This document shows, in pieces, positions 1 to 11,244 of a stretch of 64,000 nt of DNA (the stretch's first letter is position 1; each line of letters begins with the position of its first letter). Under the pieces are notes generated by a model. That model searched no databases and was not told the DNA's origin. It was given only the letters and a program-made list of their open reading frames with translations. A program made the position numbers and the translations under genes. The stretch is taken from NCBI RefSeq assembly GCF_002575655.3, contig NC_053035.3, positions 92,777,322-92,841,321 on the forward strand, given 5' to 3'. The stretch is from Aegilops tauschii subsp. strangulata (lineage: Eukaryota; Streptophyta; Magnoliopsida; Poales; Poaceae).

Positions 1-860
1 TGTAGAGAGAAGCATATGTAGTGTGCGTGATAGGAAGCAAGAGTGAGGGTGAGAAAGAAGGTTGATGGAGAAACAGATAAATAAGAAGATAAAGATGCTA
101 GCTAGTGTGTGTTGGAGATAGGAGTCGAGTGGATCAGAAGGCTGAGTTATATGTGTGGGTGTGAGAGAGATAGAGAGAGTGTGCATGTGAGTCACATACA
201 AACAAATATCAGAGAGAAATGAGATCCTGAGAGACGGAGTTTTGTGTCTGCGAGAGAGAAAGATATTTCGCAACGAGAGTGATAGCTAGAGAGACATATG
301 AGGGAACGCAAGATATCTCTAGGGAGAGAGAGTGTGTGTGGGCGACATACAAGAGAATGGTGGAGAGATATGAGACCCTGGGAGACAGAGTTTGTGTTTG
401 TGTGTGAGAAAGAGATATTTAAGAGGAAGAGTCGTAGCTTCTCATATCTAAGGAGCGAAATACATCTCTGTGTGAGAGGGGGTGTGCAAGTGGCACACAG
501 GGGAATATTAGAGAGAAATGAGACCCCAGGAGACGAAGTTTGTGTTTGTGTGAGAGAAAAAGATTTCACATGGACAATCATAGTTAGAGACACATAGCAG
601 TGAGCGAGATATACTTAGATAGAGATAGAGTGATGAAGGTCGAGGGAGAGAGTACCGTCAGTGTGTTGCGAAGATAAAAGATCATCGTCGACATACATGT
701 AGCACGAGAGATACCTGAGAGACGATGAACGCGTATAGGTCTAGAGAGATACTCCTATATAAGCATGAGTTATAGCTATATGAGACGAATATCTGGATCA
801 AAGAGGATACAAATATTTAAACTGGAGATCACGACATCGATAATATCATAATGCAAATTG
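1..860. repeat. degenerate GA/TG-rich tandem repeat, ~150-bp unit
   Basis: The region is dominated by gagaga and gtgtgt runs. Three diverged copies of a unit of about 150 bp can be aligned between roughly 175 and 600. The shared anchor (gagaYcc followed by ggagac and a gtttgtgt tract) sits near 221, 372 and 520, giving spacings of 151 and 148 bp. The open frames across it on both strands are low-complexity and I do not regard them as genes. The stretch from 600 to 860 grades into less repetitive sequence. Confidence 0.6.
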
Positions 861-1441
861 GTGTATGAAACATGCATATTCATTTGAATTTGGGGACACG
901 TGTAATGTTATATAGTTTATCAATATTAGTGACCCATAGATTCTTTAATTAGAGACAATGCATGATTTATACGCAATTAATGTCTAAACGGGATTACATA
1001 TTTGTTGTGTGTGTGCACATTATACATGTTTGAACACACATTAATTGGAGACAGTTAACGAGGAATGCATACATTGGATTTCAACATAAAGTGGTTTCAA
1101 ATATTTGGAAATCCAAATTAAGATGGATACAGCCTTATGAATCTGAGATCATGCCATTTGTAAACTATATTTATGTATAAAGGGTGTTGTGCTTTTGAAA
1201 GTATATAAAAAAATGATGTATATAGAATTTTATTCCAATTGCAAATGGATCCTGCCCGAACAAAAATAGAATACAAACTGGATTCTAATTGAGTTGGCAC
1301 AGTAAATGTGCACTCTTGCTCTGCAAAAATTTGAACGAAGCGGGGAAAGTCGCAGTAACCGCCCGAAACCAAAATCTGTGAGATGGAAATTACTGCCTAT
1401 CCCTGACACGCAAAGCCTATCGACTCGATTTCTATAGGTTT
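861..1441. other. AT-rich sequence, nothing recognised
   Basis: I see no coding signal, LTR terminus or RNA gene here. A short minus-strand frame at 1118-1372 has no recognisable motif. The stretch is the 5' flank of the LTR that begins at 1442. Confidence 0.4.
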
Positions 1442-3011
1442 TGATACGTCTCCAACGTATCTATAAATTTTTATTGTTCCATGCTATTATATTATCTGTT
1501 TTGGATGTTTAATGGGCTTTATTATGCACTTTTATATTATTTTTGGGACTAACCTATTAACCGAAGGCCCAGTGCAAATTGCTATTTTTTTGCCTATTTC
1601 AGTGTTTCGCAGAAAAGGAATATCAAACGGAATCCAAACGGAATGAAACCTTCGCGAGGATCGTTTTTGGAACAAACGCAATCCAGGAGACTTGGAGTGG
1701 ACGCCAAGGAAGAAATGAGGCGGCCACGAGGTAGGAGGGCGCGCCCCCCACCCTCGTGGGCCCCTCGTGGCTCCACCGACCTACTTCTTTCGCCTATATA
1801 TACTCATATACCCTGAAAACATCCAGGAGCACCACGGAACCCTATTTCCACCGTTGCAACCTTCTGTACCCGTGAGATCCCATCTTGGGGCCTTTTCCGG
1901 CGCTCCGCCGGAGGGTTAATCGATCACGGAAGGCTTCTACATCAACACCATAGCCTCTCCGATGATGTGTGAGTAGTTTACCACGGACCTTCGAGTCCAT
2001 AGTTATTAGCTAGGTGGCTTCTTCTCTCTCTTTGGATCTCAATACAAAGTTCTCCTCGATTCTCTTGGAGATCTATTCGATGTAATTCTTTTTGCGGTGT
2101 GTTTGTCGAGATCCGATGAATTGTGGGTTTATGATCAAGATTATCTATGAACAATATTTGATTCTTCTCTGAATTCTTATATGCATGATTTGATATCTTT
2201 GCAAGTCTCTTCGAATTATCAGTTTGGTTTGGCCTACTAGATTGATCTTTCTTGCAATGGGAGAAGTGCTTAACTTTGGGTTCAATCTTGCGGTGTCCTT
2301 TCCCAGTGAGAGCAGGGGCAGCAAGGCACGTATTGTATTGTTGCCATCGAGGATAAAAAGATGGGGTTTATATCATATTGCTTGAGTTTATCCTCTACAT
2401 CATGTCATCTTGCCTAATGTGTTACTCTGTTCTTATGAACTTAATACTCTAGATGCATGCTGGATAGCGGTCGATGTGTGGAGTAATAGTAGTAGATGCA
2501 GAATCGTTTCCGTCTACTTGTCATGGACGTGATGCCTATATATATATGATCATGCCTAGATATTCTCATAATTATGCGCTTTTCTATCAATTGCTCGACA
2601 ATAATTTGTTCACCCACTGTAGATTATGCTATCTTGAGAGAAGCCACTAGTGAAACCTATGGCCCCCGGGTCTATCTTCCATCATATTAATCTCCCACCA
2701 ACGTGCTATTTCTGTTGCCGTTTATTTTGCAATCTTTACTTTTCAATCTATACAACAAAAAATACTGAAAATATTTATCTTATTATCTTTATCAGATCTC
2801 GCTTTTGCAAGTGGCCGTGAAGGGACTGACAACCCCTTTATCGCGTTGGTTGCAAGGTTCTTGATTGTTTGTGCAGGTACGAGGGATTTGCGTGTAGTCT
2901 CCTACTGGATTGATACCTTGGTTCTCAAAAACCGAGGGAAATACTTATGCTACTTTGTTGCATCACCCTTTCCTCTTCAAAGGAAAACGAACGCATGCTC
3001 AAGAGGTAGCA
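1442..3011 (+). repeat. 5' LTR of element A
   Basis: This 1570-bp LTR opens with TGATACGTCTCCAACGTATC and ends in TAGCA, 11 bp before the primer-binding site. It contains a TATATATA box and a downstream transcribed-looking region. The partner LTR is missing, so no age can be estimated. Confidence 0.8.
1795..1802 (+). promoter_or_regulatory. LTR TATA box (element A)
   Basis: TATATATA lies about 350 bp into the LTR, after a GC-rich tract, which is the usual position for a Gypsy LTR core promoter. This is a positional inference. Confidence 0.5.
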
Positions 3012-3022
3012 AGAAGGATTTC

Positions 3023-3040
3023 TGGCGCCGTTGCCGGGGA
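3023..3040 (+). other. primer-binding site, tRNA-Asp type (element A)
   Basis: TGGCGCCGTTGCCGGGGA matches the complement of a plant tRNA-Asp 3' end as I recall it and lies 11 bp after the LTR. The same 18-mer recurs in elements B and T. Confidence 0.85.
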
Positions 3041-3189
3041 GATCTACGCACAAGTGAAGATATACCAAGTACCCATCACAAACTCTTCTCCCTCGCATTA
3101 CATCATTTGCCATTTGCCTCTCGTTTTCCTCTCCCACTCTTCACCTTTGCCGTTTTATTCGCCTCTTTCCCGTTTGTTTTTCTTTCGCC

Positions 3190-3786
3190 ATGGCCGAATC
3201 AAAAAGGGCTAAGGGTTCTCTCCCGGGTTTTAATACTTTGGATAGTCCCTCTATCCTCTCTAGGCTCATAAATAATGATGTTATGGAAAGACCTACCGGG
3301 GTTATCAATGAGGGTTTGAATAATTTCGATGAAGATGATCCCGAAATTTTTCGTTATTTACTTGATGAGTCTTTAAAAGATGCTTGGGATAGGTTATTAA
3401 GGATCGGAGCTAGCTATGTGCCTCAATATCAAATTGAGATATACCTAAAAAGCTTTTATGTTGGCTTACCCTCTTTGTTCAAGCAATTTTAGATTCTATT
3501 TTTGAAGAAGGTTTTCTTGAGGGGGGATCCCATAGATACCTATGAAAAGATGAAAACTATATTTGGGCACCCCATGAGTGAGAAGGTTGAATCCACCTCT
3601 CTTTTGTGCTTTTATCAAAATGAAATTATCAAAGAAATGAAGGCTAGCTTAGATGCAAATTTCCGTAGCGTGCTTAATCTTTCTTCCACCATTAATGGCC
3701 ACGTGCTTTCTCAAAATAGAAAGATAAGTGCTATAGATAAGAATTTTTCTCTTTTCTTTCCCAACACCAAAGATGGCAATACCTAG
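3190..3786 (+). pseudogene. short gag-like ORF of element A, interrupted
   Basis: Starting at the ATG at 3190 (MAESKRAKG), about 199 codons run in one frame with a single TAG at 3490-3492, followed by a second open part ending at 3786. Acidic and leucine-rich segments (NFDEDDPEIFRYLL, KDAWDRLL) resemble the N-terminal part of Athila-lineage gag. Near 3485-3520 another frame reads as a more gag-like continuation, so a frameshift is probable as well as the stop. The frame ends without a zinc knuckle, protease or polymerase, so the copy could only have moved with proteins supplied in trans. Recognition is by resemblance to this repeat family, not by a database search. Confidence 0.55.
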
Positions 3787-5450
3787 ATCTATTCTTATTT
3801 TTATGCCTAGCTAGGGGCGTTAAACGGTAGTGCTTGTTGGGATGCAACCCAATTTTATTTTTGTTTCTTGCTTTTTGTTTCTGTTTAGTAATAAATAATT
3901 CATCTAGCTTCTGTTTAGATGTGTTTTTATGTTTTAATTAGTATTTGTGCCAAGTAGAACCAATAGGATCTTCTTGGGTGATAGTTGTTTGATCTTGCTG
4001 AAAAAGACTGAAACTTTGCGCTCACGAAAATAATTATCAAAATTCACCAAAACGTGATAAATTACCAATTATCTTTGCAGTATATCAATATACAAATTGT
4101 ACAGGCTGTCCTAGTTTTTCAGAATTTTTGGAGTTCCAGAAGTATTCGAACAAATCTTATTGCTACAGACTGTTCTGTTTTTGACAAATTCTGTTTTTCG
4201 TGTGTTGTTTCCTTATTTTGATGAATCTATGGCTAGTATCGGGGGGTATGAACCATAGAGAAGTTGGAATACAGTAGGTTTAAAACCAATATAAATAAAG
4301 AATGAGTTCATTACAGTACCTTAAGGTGGTGATTTGTTTTCTTATACTAACGGAGCTCATGAGATTTTCTGTTGAGTTTTGTGTTGTGAAGTTTTCAAGT
4401 TTTTGGGTAAAGATTTGATGGATTTTGGAACAAGGAGTGGCAAGGGCCTAAGCTTGGGGATGGCCAAGGCACCCCAAGGTAAAATTCAAGGACAACCAAA
4501 AGCCTAAGCTTGGGGATGCCCCGGAAGGCATCCCCTCTTTCGTCTTCGTCTATCGGTAACTTTACTTGAGGCTATATTTTTATTCACCACATGATATGTG
4601 TTTGGCTTGGTGCGTCTTGTATGATTTGAGTCTTTGCTTTTTAGTTTACCACAATCATCCTTGCTTTACACACCTTTTGGAGAGACACACATGAATCAGA
4701 ATTTATTAGAATACTCTATGTGCTTCACTTATATCTTTTGAGCTAGATAATTTCGCTCTAGTGCTTAACTTATATCTTTTAGAGCACGGTGGTGGTTTTA
4801 TTTTATAGAAATTATTGATCTCTCATGCTTCACTTATATTATTTTGAGAGTCTTATAGAACATCATGGTAATTTTCTTTGGCTATAAAGTTAGTCCTAAT
4901 ATGATGAGCATCCAAGATGGGTATAATAAAAACTATCATATAAAGTGCATTGAATACTATGAGAAGTTTGATTCTTTATGATTGTTTTGAGATATGAAGA
5001 TGGTGATATTAGAGTCATGCTAGTTGAGTAATTGTGAATTTGAGAAATACTTGTCCTAAAGTTTGTGATTCCCGTAGCATGCACGCATGTTGAACCGTTA
5101 TGTGATGAAGTCGGAGCATGATTTATTTATTGGTTGTCTTCCTTATGAGTGGCGGTCGGGGACGAGCGATGGTCTTTTCCTACCAATCTATCCCCCTAGG
5201 AGCATGCGCGTAGTACTTCGTTTTGATAACTAATAGATTTTTGCAATAAGTATGTGAGTTCTTTATGACTAATGTTGAGTCCATGGATTATACGCACTCT
5301 CACCCTTCCACCATTGCTAGCTTCTCTAATACCGCACACCTTTCGCCGGTATCATACACCCACCATATACCTTCCTCAAAACAGCCACCATACCTACCTA
5401 TTATGGCATTTCCATAGCCATTCCGAGATATATTGACATGCAACTTTCCA
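3787..5450 (+). other. non-coding 3' internal region of element A
   Basis: Long AT-rich sequence with 'aagcttggggatgcc' phrases near 4452 and 4507, which are typical of the untranslated 3' internal part of this repeat class. Only short frames with no motif are present. The element sequence appears to stop near 5450, where a C-rich segment begins. The exact breakpoint is uncertain by some tens of bases. Confidence 0.5.
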
Positions 5451-6015
5451 CCATCGCTTCATCCCCGCAGTCGTCCACCTTGCCGGCGCCGCTCCTACGA
5501 CCGTCTCGTCCACCGCGCCCTACCGCCACCGTCTACCCTCCTAGATCTGCTTCCACGCCGCCGACAGCCATCGCTACCGTAGCACCGTCAAATTCTCAGC
5601 AGATGCATACACAGCGCCGCACCAGAGGCGGTACTCTTTCGTATCTGCTCAACTTATTTATCGCAGCAAGAAAATAGATCGACACTGCTTTACTCTCATT
5701 TCTTGTCCGTCACTTACTTGCTAGTTGAAAGCAAACATTGGTTGCGAAGTTGCCTTTGTCCAGTTTGCACCTTCAGATCCGCCATGGCACGCTCAACACT
5801 ATACTCACAATGCTTATGGTTTCCCCTTTTATATTCCACACTAGTTAAATGACAGTAGACTAAATTTCAAAATTGGGCCAGTCGATTTTTGAGAGCTCGC
5901 CGGAGTTCGCCGGTGCGAAGGAAGGGGCTTGGGTGGGGACGGTGGTTGTGGGGGGCGGTGGTGGGGGCTCGCCAAACGAAGAAAACTCGACGTGGGTGGG
6001 GGCGGGGGTGGAGGG
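5451..6015. other. GC-rich segment of unknown origin
   Basis: A C/G-rich stretch (ccgccgccgac phrases, then a poly-G tract before 6016) interrupted by an AT-rich part at 5680-5880. Frames across it are proline/arginine or glycine-rich and look like base-composition artefacts. The G-rich end at 5930-6015 resembles the G-rich start of the sequence at 11245, so both may belong to one element split by the insertion of B. That element may be CACTA1, but no CACTA terminus is visible here. Confidence 0.3.
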
Positions 6016-7370
6016 TGATACGTCTCCATCGTATCTACTTTCCAAACACTTTTCCCTTGTTTTGGACTCTAACTTGAATGGAACTAACTCGGACTGACGC
6101 TGTTTTCAGCAGAATTGCCATGGTGTTATTTTTGTGCAGAAATAAAAGTTCTCGGAATGACCTGAAACTTCACGGAGAATATTTTTGGAATATATAAAAA
6201 ATACTGGCAAAAGAATCAAGACCAGGGGGCCCACACCCTGTCCATGAGGGTGGAGGCGCGCCTACCCCCTGGGAGCGCCCCCTGCCTCGTGGGACCCTGG
6301 AGCTCCACCGACCTCAACTCCAACTCCATATATTCACGTTCGGGGAGAAAAAAATCAGAGAGAAGGATTCATCATGTTTTACGATACGAAGCCGCCGCCA
6401 AGCCCTAATCTCTCTCGGGAGGGCTGATCTGGAGTCCATTCGGGGCTCCGGAGAGGGGAATCCGTCACTGTCGTCATCATCAACCTTCCTCCATCACCAA
6501 TTTCATGATGCTCACTGCCGTGCGTGAGTAATTCCATCGTAGGCTTGTTGGACGGTGATGGGTTGGATGAGATTTACCATGTAATCGAGTTAGTTTTGTT
6601 AGGGTTTGATCCCTACTATCCATTATGACTTTGCTATGCTTAATGCTTGTCACTAGGGCCTGAGTGCCATGATTTCAGATCTGAACCTATTATGTTTTCA
6701 GGAATATATGTGTGTTCTTGATCCTATCTTGCAAGTCAATAGTCACCTACTATGTGTTATGATCCGGTAACCCCGAAGTGACAATAATCGGAACCACTCC
6801 GGCGATGACCGTAGTTTGAGGAGTTCATGTATTCACTAAGTGTTAATGATTTGGTCCGGTACTCTATTAAAAGGAGGCCTTAATATCCCTTTGTTTTTAA
6901 CAGGACCCCGCTGCCATGGGAGGGTAGGACAAAAGATGTCATGCAAGTTCTTTTCCATAAGCACGTATGACTATATTCGGAATACATGCCTACGTTACAT
7001 TGATGAACTTGAGCTAGTTCTGTGTCACCCTATGTTATAATTGTTGCATGTGGAATCACATCCGACATAATTATCCATTGCCTACGAGCTTTTTCATATT
7101 GATCTTCACTTAATTACTTTTCCGTTGCCACTGTTACAATTACTACAAAACTGCTATTGTTACTTTTGCCACTGTTACCGTTACTTCCATACTACTTTGC
7201 TACTAAATACTTTGCTGCAGATACTAAGTTATCCAGGTGTGGTTGAATTGACAACTCAACTGCTAATACTTGAGAATATTCTTTAGCTCCCCTTGTGTCG
7301 AATCAATAAATTTGGGTTGAATACTCTACCCTCGAAAACTGTTGCGACCCCCTATACATGTGGGTTATCA
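6016..7370 (+). repeat. 5' LTR of element B
   Basis: 1355 bp, opening TGATACGTCTCC and closing GTGGGTTATCA. It is the same LTR family as those of element T seen in reverse. A weak TATA-like ccatatattc lies near 6327, followed by a purine-rich leader. Confidence 0.85.
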
Positions 7371-7381
7371 AGACTATTTTC

Positions 7382-7399
7382 TGGCGCCGTTGCCGGGGA
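7382..7399 (+). other. primer-binding site, tRNA-Asp type (element B)
   Basis: TGGCGCCGTTGCCGGGGA begins 11 bp after the LTR end and is identical to the sites in elements A and T. Confidence 0.85.
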
Positions 7400-7448
7400 G
7401 CATAGCTCTATTCTTTGAGTCACTTGGGATTTATATCTGCTGATCACT

Positions 7449-9464
7449 ATGAGAAACTTGAAAGACGAAAGAACTAAGATTTTTCCCTTAACTACGAGGG
7501 GAGGTAAGGAACTGCCATCTAGCTCTGCACTTGACTCGCCATCTGTTTTGAGTGAGCTTGCGACACCTAAACCTGCTTCTGCTATTAATTCTAATATGTC
7601 GCATGTTATTGATGATGCCACTTCTGCTATGCATGATGCTTATGATGAGACTACTTCTATGCTTGATAATACTGTGCCACTAGGTGAATTTCTTGATGAA
7701 CAACTTGCTAGGGCTAGAGAGAATGAAATTATTGAAACTAATAATATTGATGAAAGTGATGATGAAGATTCTCCCCCTAGATATGAATTGCCTGTTGTGC
7801 CTAAGGGTTATGTTATGGATGAAGAAACTACTAGAGATTTTCTTGCATGCAATGATAGATATGATCTTAAGAAATTATTAGCTAAGCTGAAAGAAAGATC
7901 TTTGAATGCTAGAATGAAATATGACCCTGCTTTTGCTACTTCACCTATCTGTATTTCCGATAAGGATTATGATTTCTCTGTAGATCCTGAGATAATTACT
8001 TTGGTTGAATCTGATCCTTTTCATGGCTATGAATCTGAAACTGTTGTGGCACATCTTACTAAGTTAAATGACATAGCCACCCTATTCACTAATGATGAGA
8101 AAACTCGTTACTACTATATCCTTAAATTATTTCCGTCTCATTAAAGGGTGATGCTAAAACATGGTTTAATTCAATTGATCCTGGTTGTGTGCGTAGTCCC
8201 CAGGATATGATTTATTACTTCTCTGCTAAATATTTCCCCGCTCATAAGAAACAAGCTGCTTTAAAGGAAATATATAATTTTGTGCAAATTGAAGAAGAGA
8301 GTCTCCCACAAGCTTGGGGGAGGCTTCTCCAATTACTTAATGCTTTTCCTGATCATCCTCTCAAGAAAAATGAAATACTTGATATCTTTTATAATGGACT
8401 AACCGATGCTTCCAGAGACCACCTGGATAGTTGTGCTGGTTGTGTTTTCAGGGAAAGAACGGTTGATCATGCTGAATTGCTATTGAATAATATGTTGACT
8501 AATGAAAATTATTGCACACTTCCTGAACCAACTCCTAAGCCAACTCCGAAGAAAAGGGGTACTCTATTTCTCAGTCCTGAAGATATGCAAGAGGCAAAGA
8601 AATCTATGAAAGAAAAGGGTATTAAAGCTGAAGATGTTAAGAATTTACCACCTATTTAAGAAATACATGGTCTTGATAACCTGACACAGGTAGTGAATCT
8701 AAATTCTCTTTATAGATATGATAAAGCTGAAATCCCGTCTACTAAGGTTGCTAGCCAATGCTTGGATGAGTTTGATAATTTTATTGTTAAACAAGAAAAC
8801 TTCAATGCTTATGTTAGTAGACAATTGAAACGCAATGCTTATATGATTGAACACTTGAGTGATTATATGTCTAGAGTTAAAGGTGAACTTAAACTCATTA
8901 GTAAACATGCTTCTATGGTTACCACTCAAGTAGAACAAGTGCTTAAAGCTCAAAATGATTTGCTCAATGAATTAAATAGTAAGAAAAATGATAATGTTGT
9001 TAGAGTTATGACTAGAGGGGGTAAAATGACTTAGGAACCTTTGTACCCTGAGGGCCACCCTAAGATAATTGAGCAAGATTCTCAGAGAATTAATGTTGAT
9101 GCACCTAGTCCTTCTAAAAAGAAGAAAAAGAAAAATGACAGGACTCTGCATGCTTCTAGTGTTCCTGTTATTGACACACCTGAGAATTCCAATGATATTT
9201 CTATTTCTGATGCTGAAACACAATCTGGTAATGAACATGAACCTAGTGATAATATTAATGATGATGTTCATGTTGATGCTCAAACTAGCAATGACAATGA
9301 TGTGGAAATTGAACCTGCTGTTGATCTTGATAACCCACAATCAAAAAATCAACGTTATGATAAGAGAGACTTCGTTGCTAGGAAGCACGGTAAATAAAGA
9401 GAACCATGGGTTCAGAAACCCATGCCTTTTCCTCCTAAACCATCCAAGAAGAGCGCTTTGCTGA
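7449..9464 (+). pseudogene. gag of element B, multiply broken
   Basis: The frame starts at the ATG at 7449 (MRNLKDERTK) and matches the gag of element T almost residue for residue. Comparison with T shows the lesions: a 1-bp deletion near 8132 (the frame then stops at 8144), TAA at 8657-8659, TAG at 9032-9034 where T has CAG, TAA at 9395-9397 where T has GAA, and a short deletion near 9450. Visible parts are an acidic N-terminal section, the gag core (WFNSIDPG, YYFSAKYFPAHKK, PQAWGRLL), a coiled-coil-like stretch around 8800-8990 and a lysine run near 9115. Gag would form the particle that packages the RNA. This copy cannot encode it. Confidence 0.75.
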
Positions 9465-9465
9465 A

Positions 9466-10170
9466 ATGATTAGACTTATCTTTTTGCGTATGCGTTTGAC
9501 TGATGTGCTTAAAATGAATCCTTATGCTAAGTATATGAAGGATATTGTTACAAATAAAAGAAAGATACCAGAAGCTGAAATTTCCACCATGCTTGCTAAT
9601 TATACTTTTAAAGGTGGAATACCTAAGAAACTTGGAGATCCAGGAGTACCAACTATACCATGCTCCATTAAAAGAAACTATGTTAAAACTGCTTTATGTG
9701 ATCTTGGAGCCGGTGTTAGTGTTATGCCTCTCTCTTTATATCGTAGACTTGATTTGAATAAGTTGGCACCTACTGAAATATCTTTGCAAATGGATGATAA
9801 ATCAACTGCTATACCTGTCGGTATTTGTGAGGATGTGCCTGTCGTGCTTGCAAACGTTACTATTTTAACGGACTTTGTTATTCTTGATATTCCCGAGGAC
9901 GATAGTATGTCGATTATTCTTGGTAGACCCTTTTTGAATACTGCAGGGGCTGTTATTGATTGCAACAAAGGCAATGTCACTTTTCATGTTAATGGTAATG
10001 AGCATACAATACACTTTCTGAGGAAACAACCTCAAGTCCACAGTATCAATTCTATTGGAAAAATTCCAACGATTATTATTGGAGGTTTTGAATTTCCTCT
10101 TCCTACTGTCAAGAAGAAATATGATATTCTTATTGTTGGGGACATACATATCCACGTTGTGGTAACCTAG
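9466..10170 (+). pseudogene. retropepsin-like protease region of element B
   Basis: An open stretch contains the protease signature DLGAGVSVM (a DLGA form of the D-S/T-G active site) and the downstream ILGRPFL motif, as in Athila-lineage gag-protease polyproteins. It would cleave the gag polyprotein. It is cut off from its gag by the upstream stops and deletion and is followed within about 60 codons by a stop at 10170, with no reverse transcriptase after it. The window gives no sign that this family carries a polymerase. Confidence 0.7.
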
Positions 10171-10437
10171 TGCTATTCAAAAATTCTCTGGTTTCATGCG
10201 ATTCGAAATGAGTTTGTTAACAAGACTTGATCAACCTTGTTAGTGGATTCCTTTTGATGAGCATGAGATGTATGAAGTTAGAAATCACAACCTTCTGTAA
10301 CCTCCTTTTACTTTCTGTTATTTAGATTAAATAAAGCAAAAATAGTATTTTCTCTCTGTTTTCTGAATTATCCTTGCAATAAAAAATACCCCAAAAATAA
10401 AAGTTCTCCAAATGCCCCGAAAATAAAAGTTCATATA
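10171..10437 (+). other. non-coding spacer and deletion junction in element B
   Basis: The sequence matches the spacer that follows the protease in element T (minus strand, about 23690-23950). It then jumps at about 10437 directly into the middle of the LTR. Some 580 bp of LTR head, the 3' internal region and the 365-residue ORF are missing at this junction. Confidence 0.6.
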
Positions 10438-11244
10438 TTAGGGTTTGATCCCTAGTATCCATTATGTTCTGAGATTGATGTTGCTATGACTTTGCTATGC
10501 TTAATGCTTGTCACTAGGGCCCGAGTGCCATGATTTCAAATCTGAACCTATTATGCTTTCATGAATATATGTGAGTTCTTGATCCTATCTTGCAAGTCAA
10601 TAGTCACCTACTATGTGTTATGATCCGGTAACCCTGAAGTGACAATAATCGGAACCACTCCTCGTGATGACCGTAGTTTGAGGAGTTCATGTGTTCACTA
10701 AGTCTTAATGCTTTGGTCTGGTACTCTATTGAAGGAGGCCTTAATATCCCTTATTTTCCAATAGGACCCCGCTGCCATGGGAGGGTAGGACAAAATATGT
10801 CATGCAAGTTCTTTTCCATAAGCATGTATGACTATATTCGGAATACATGCCTATGTTACATTGATGAACTTGAGCTAGTTCTGTGTCACCCTATGTTATA
10901 ACTGTTGCATGAGGAATCGTATCCGACATAATTATCCATCATTGATCCATTGCCTACGAGCTTTTCACATATTGATCTTTGCTTAGTTACTTTTCCGTTG
11001 CCATTGTTACGATTACTACGAAACTGCTACTGTTACTTTTGCCACCGTTACTGTTACTTCCATACTACTTTGCTACTAAAATACTTTGCTGTAGATACTA
11101 AGTTATCCAGGCGTGGTTGAATTGACAACTCAACTGCTAATACTTGAGAATATTGTTTGGCTCCCCTTGTGTCGAATCAATAAATTTGGGTTGAATACTC
11201 TACCCTCGAAAACTATTGCGATCGCCTATACTTGTGGGTTATCA
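10438..11244 (+). repeat. 5'-truncated 3' LTR of element B
   Basis: Matches the last ~800 bp of the 5' LTR, from 'agggtttgatccctag' to the terminal GTGGGTTATCA. The first ~580 bp, including the promoter part, are absent. Confidence 0.8.

Larger units (their letters stand above)
1442..5450 (+). mobile_element. truncated Athila-type Gypsy element A
   Basis: A complete left LTR (1442-3011) is followed by an Asp-type primer-binding site, a short broken gag-like frame and about 1.7 kb of non-coding internal sequence. No protease, reverse transcriptase or integrase is present, and no right LTR is found before the sequence changes character near 5450. It is therefore a 3'-truncated, non-autonomous copy. 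The LTR start TGATACGTCTCC and this layout fit the abundant Triticeae Athila-lineage families (WHAM/Sabrina type), but the exact family needs a TREP comparison. Confidence 0.8.
6016..11244 (+). mobile_element. Athila-type Gypsy element B, non-autonomous and internally deleted
   Basis: A full 5' LTR (6016-7370), an Asp-type primer-binding site, broken gag and protease frames and a 3' LTR lacking its first part (10438-11244) make up the element. Flanks are GAGGG on the left and GGGGG on the right, a possible target-site duplication with one mismatch in a G-rich context. No reverse transcriptase or integrase is present. It belongs to the same family as element T, which keeps an extra 365-residue ORF and a long 3' region that B has lost. 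Confidence 0.85.

Noticed and set aside
192..597. Open frames on both strands of about 100-130 codons
   Set aside because: They lie in GA/TG-rich tandem repeat and encode low-complexity text. No motif and no sister copy.
3023..3040. tRNA gene remnant (tRNA-Asp 3' end)
   Set aside because: Only the 18 bases complementary to the tRNA 3' end are present, directly after an LTR, so it is a primer-binding site.
5438..6097. Several proline- or glycine-rich frames
   Set aside because: They follow extreme base composition, overlap one another on both strands, and one crosses an LTR boundary at 6016.
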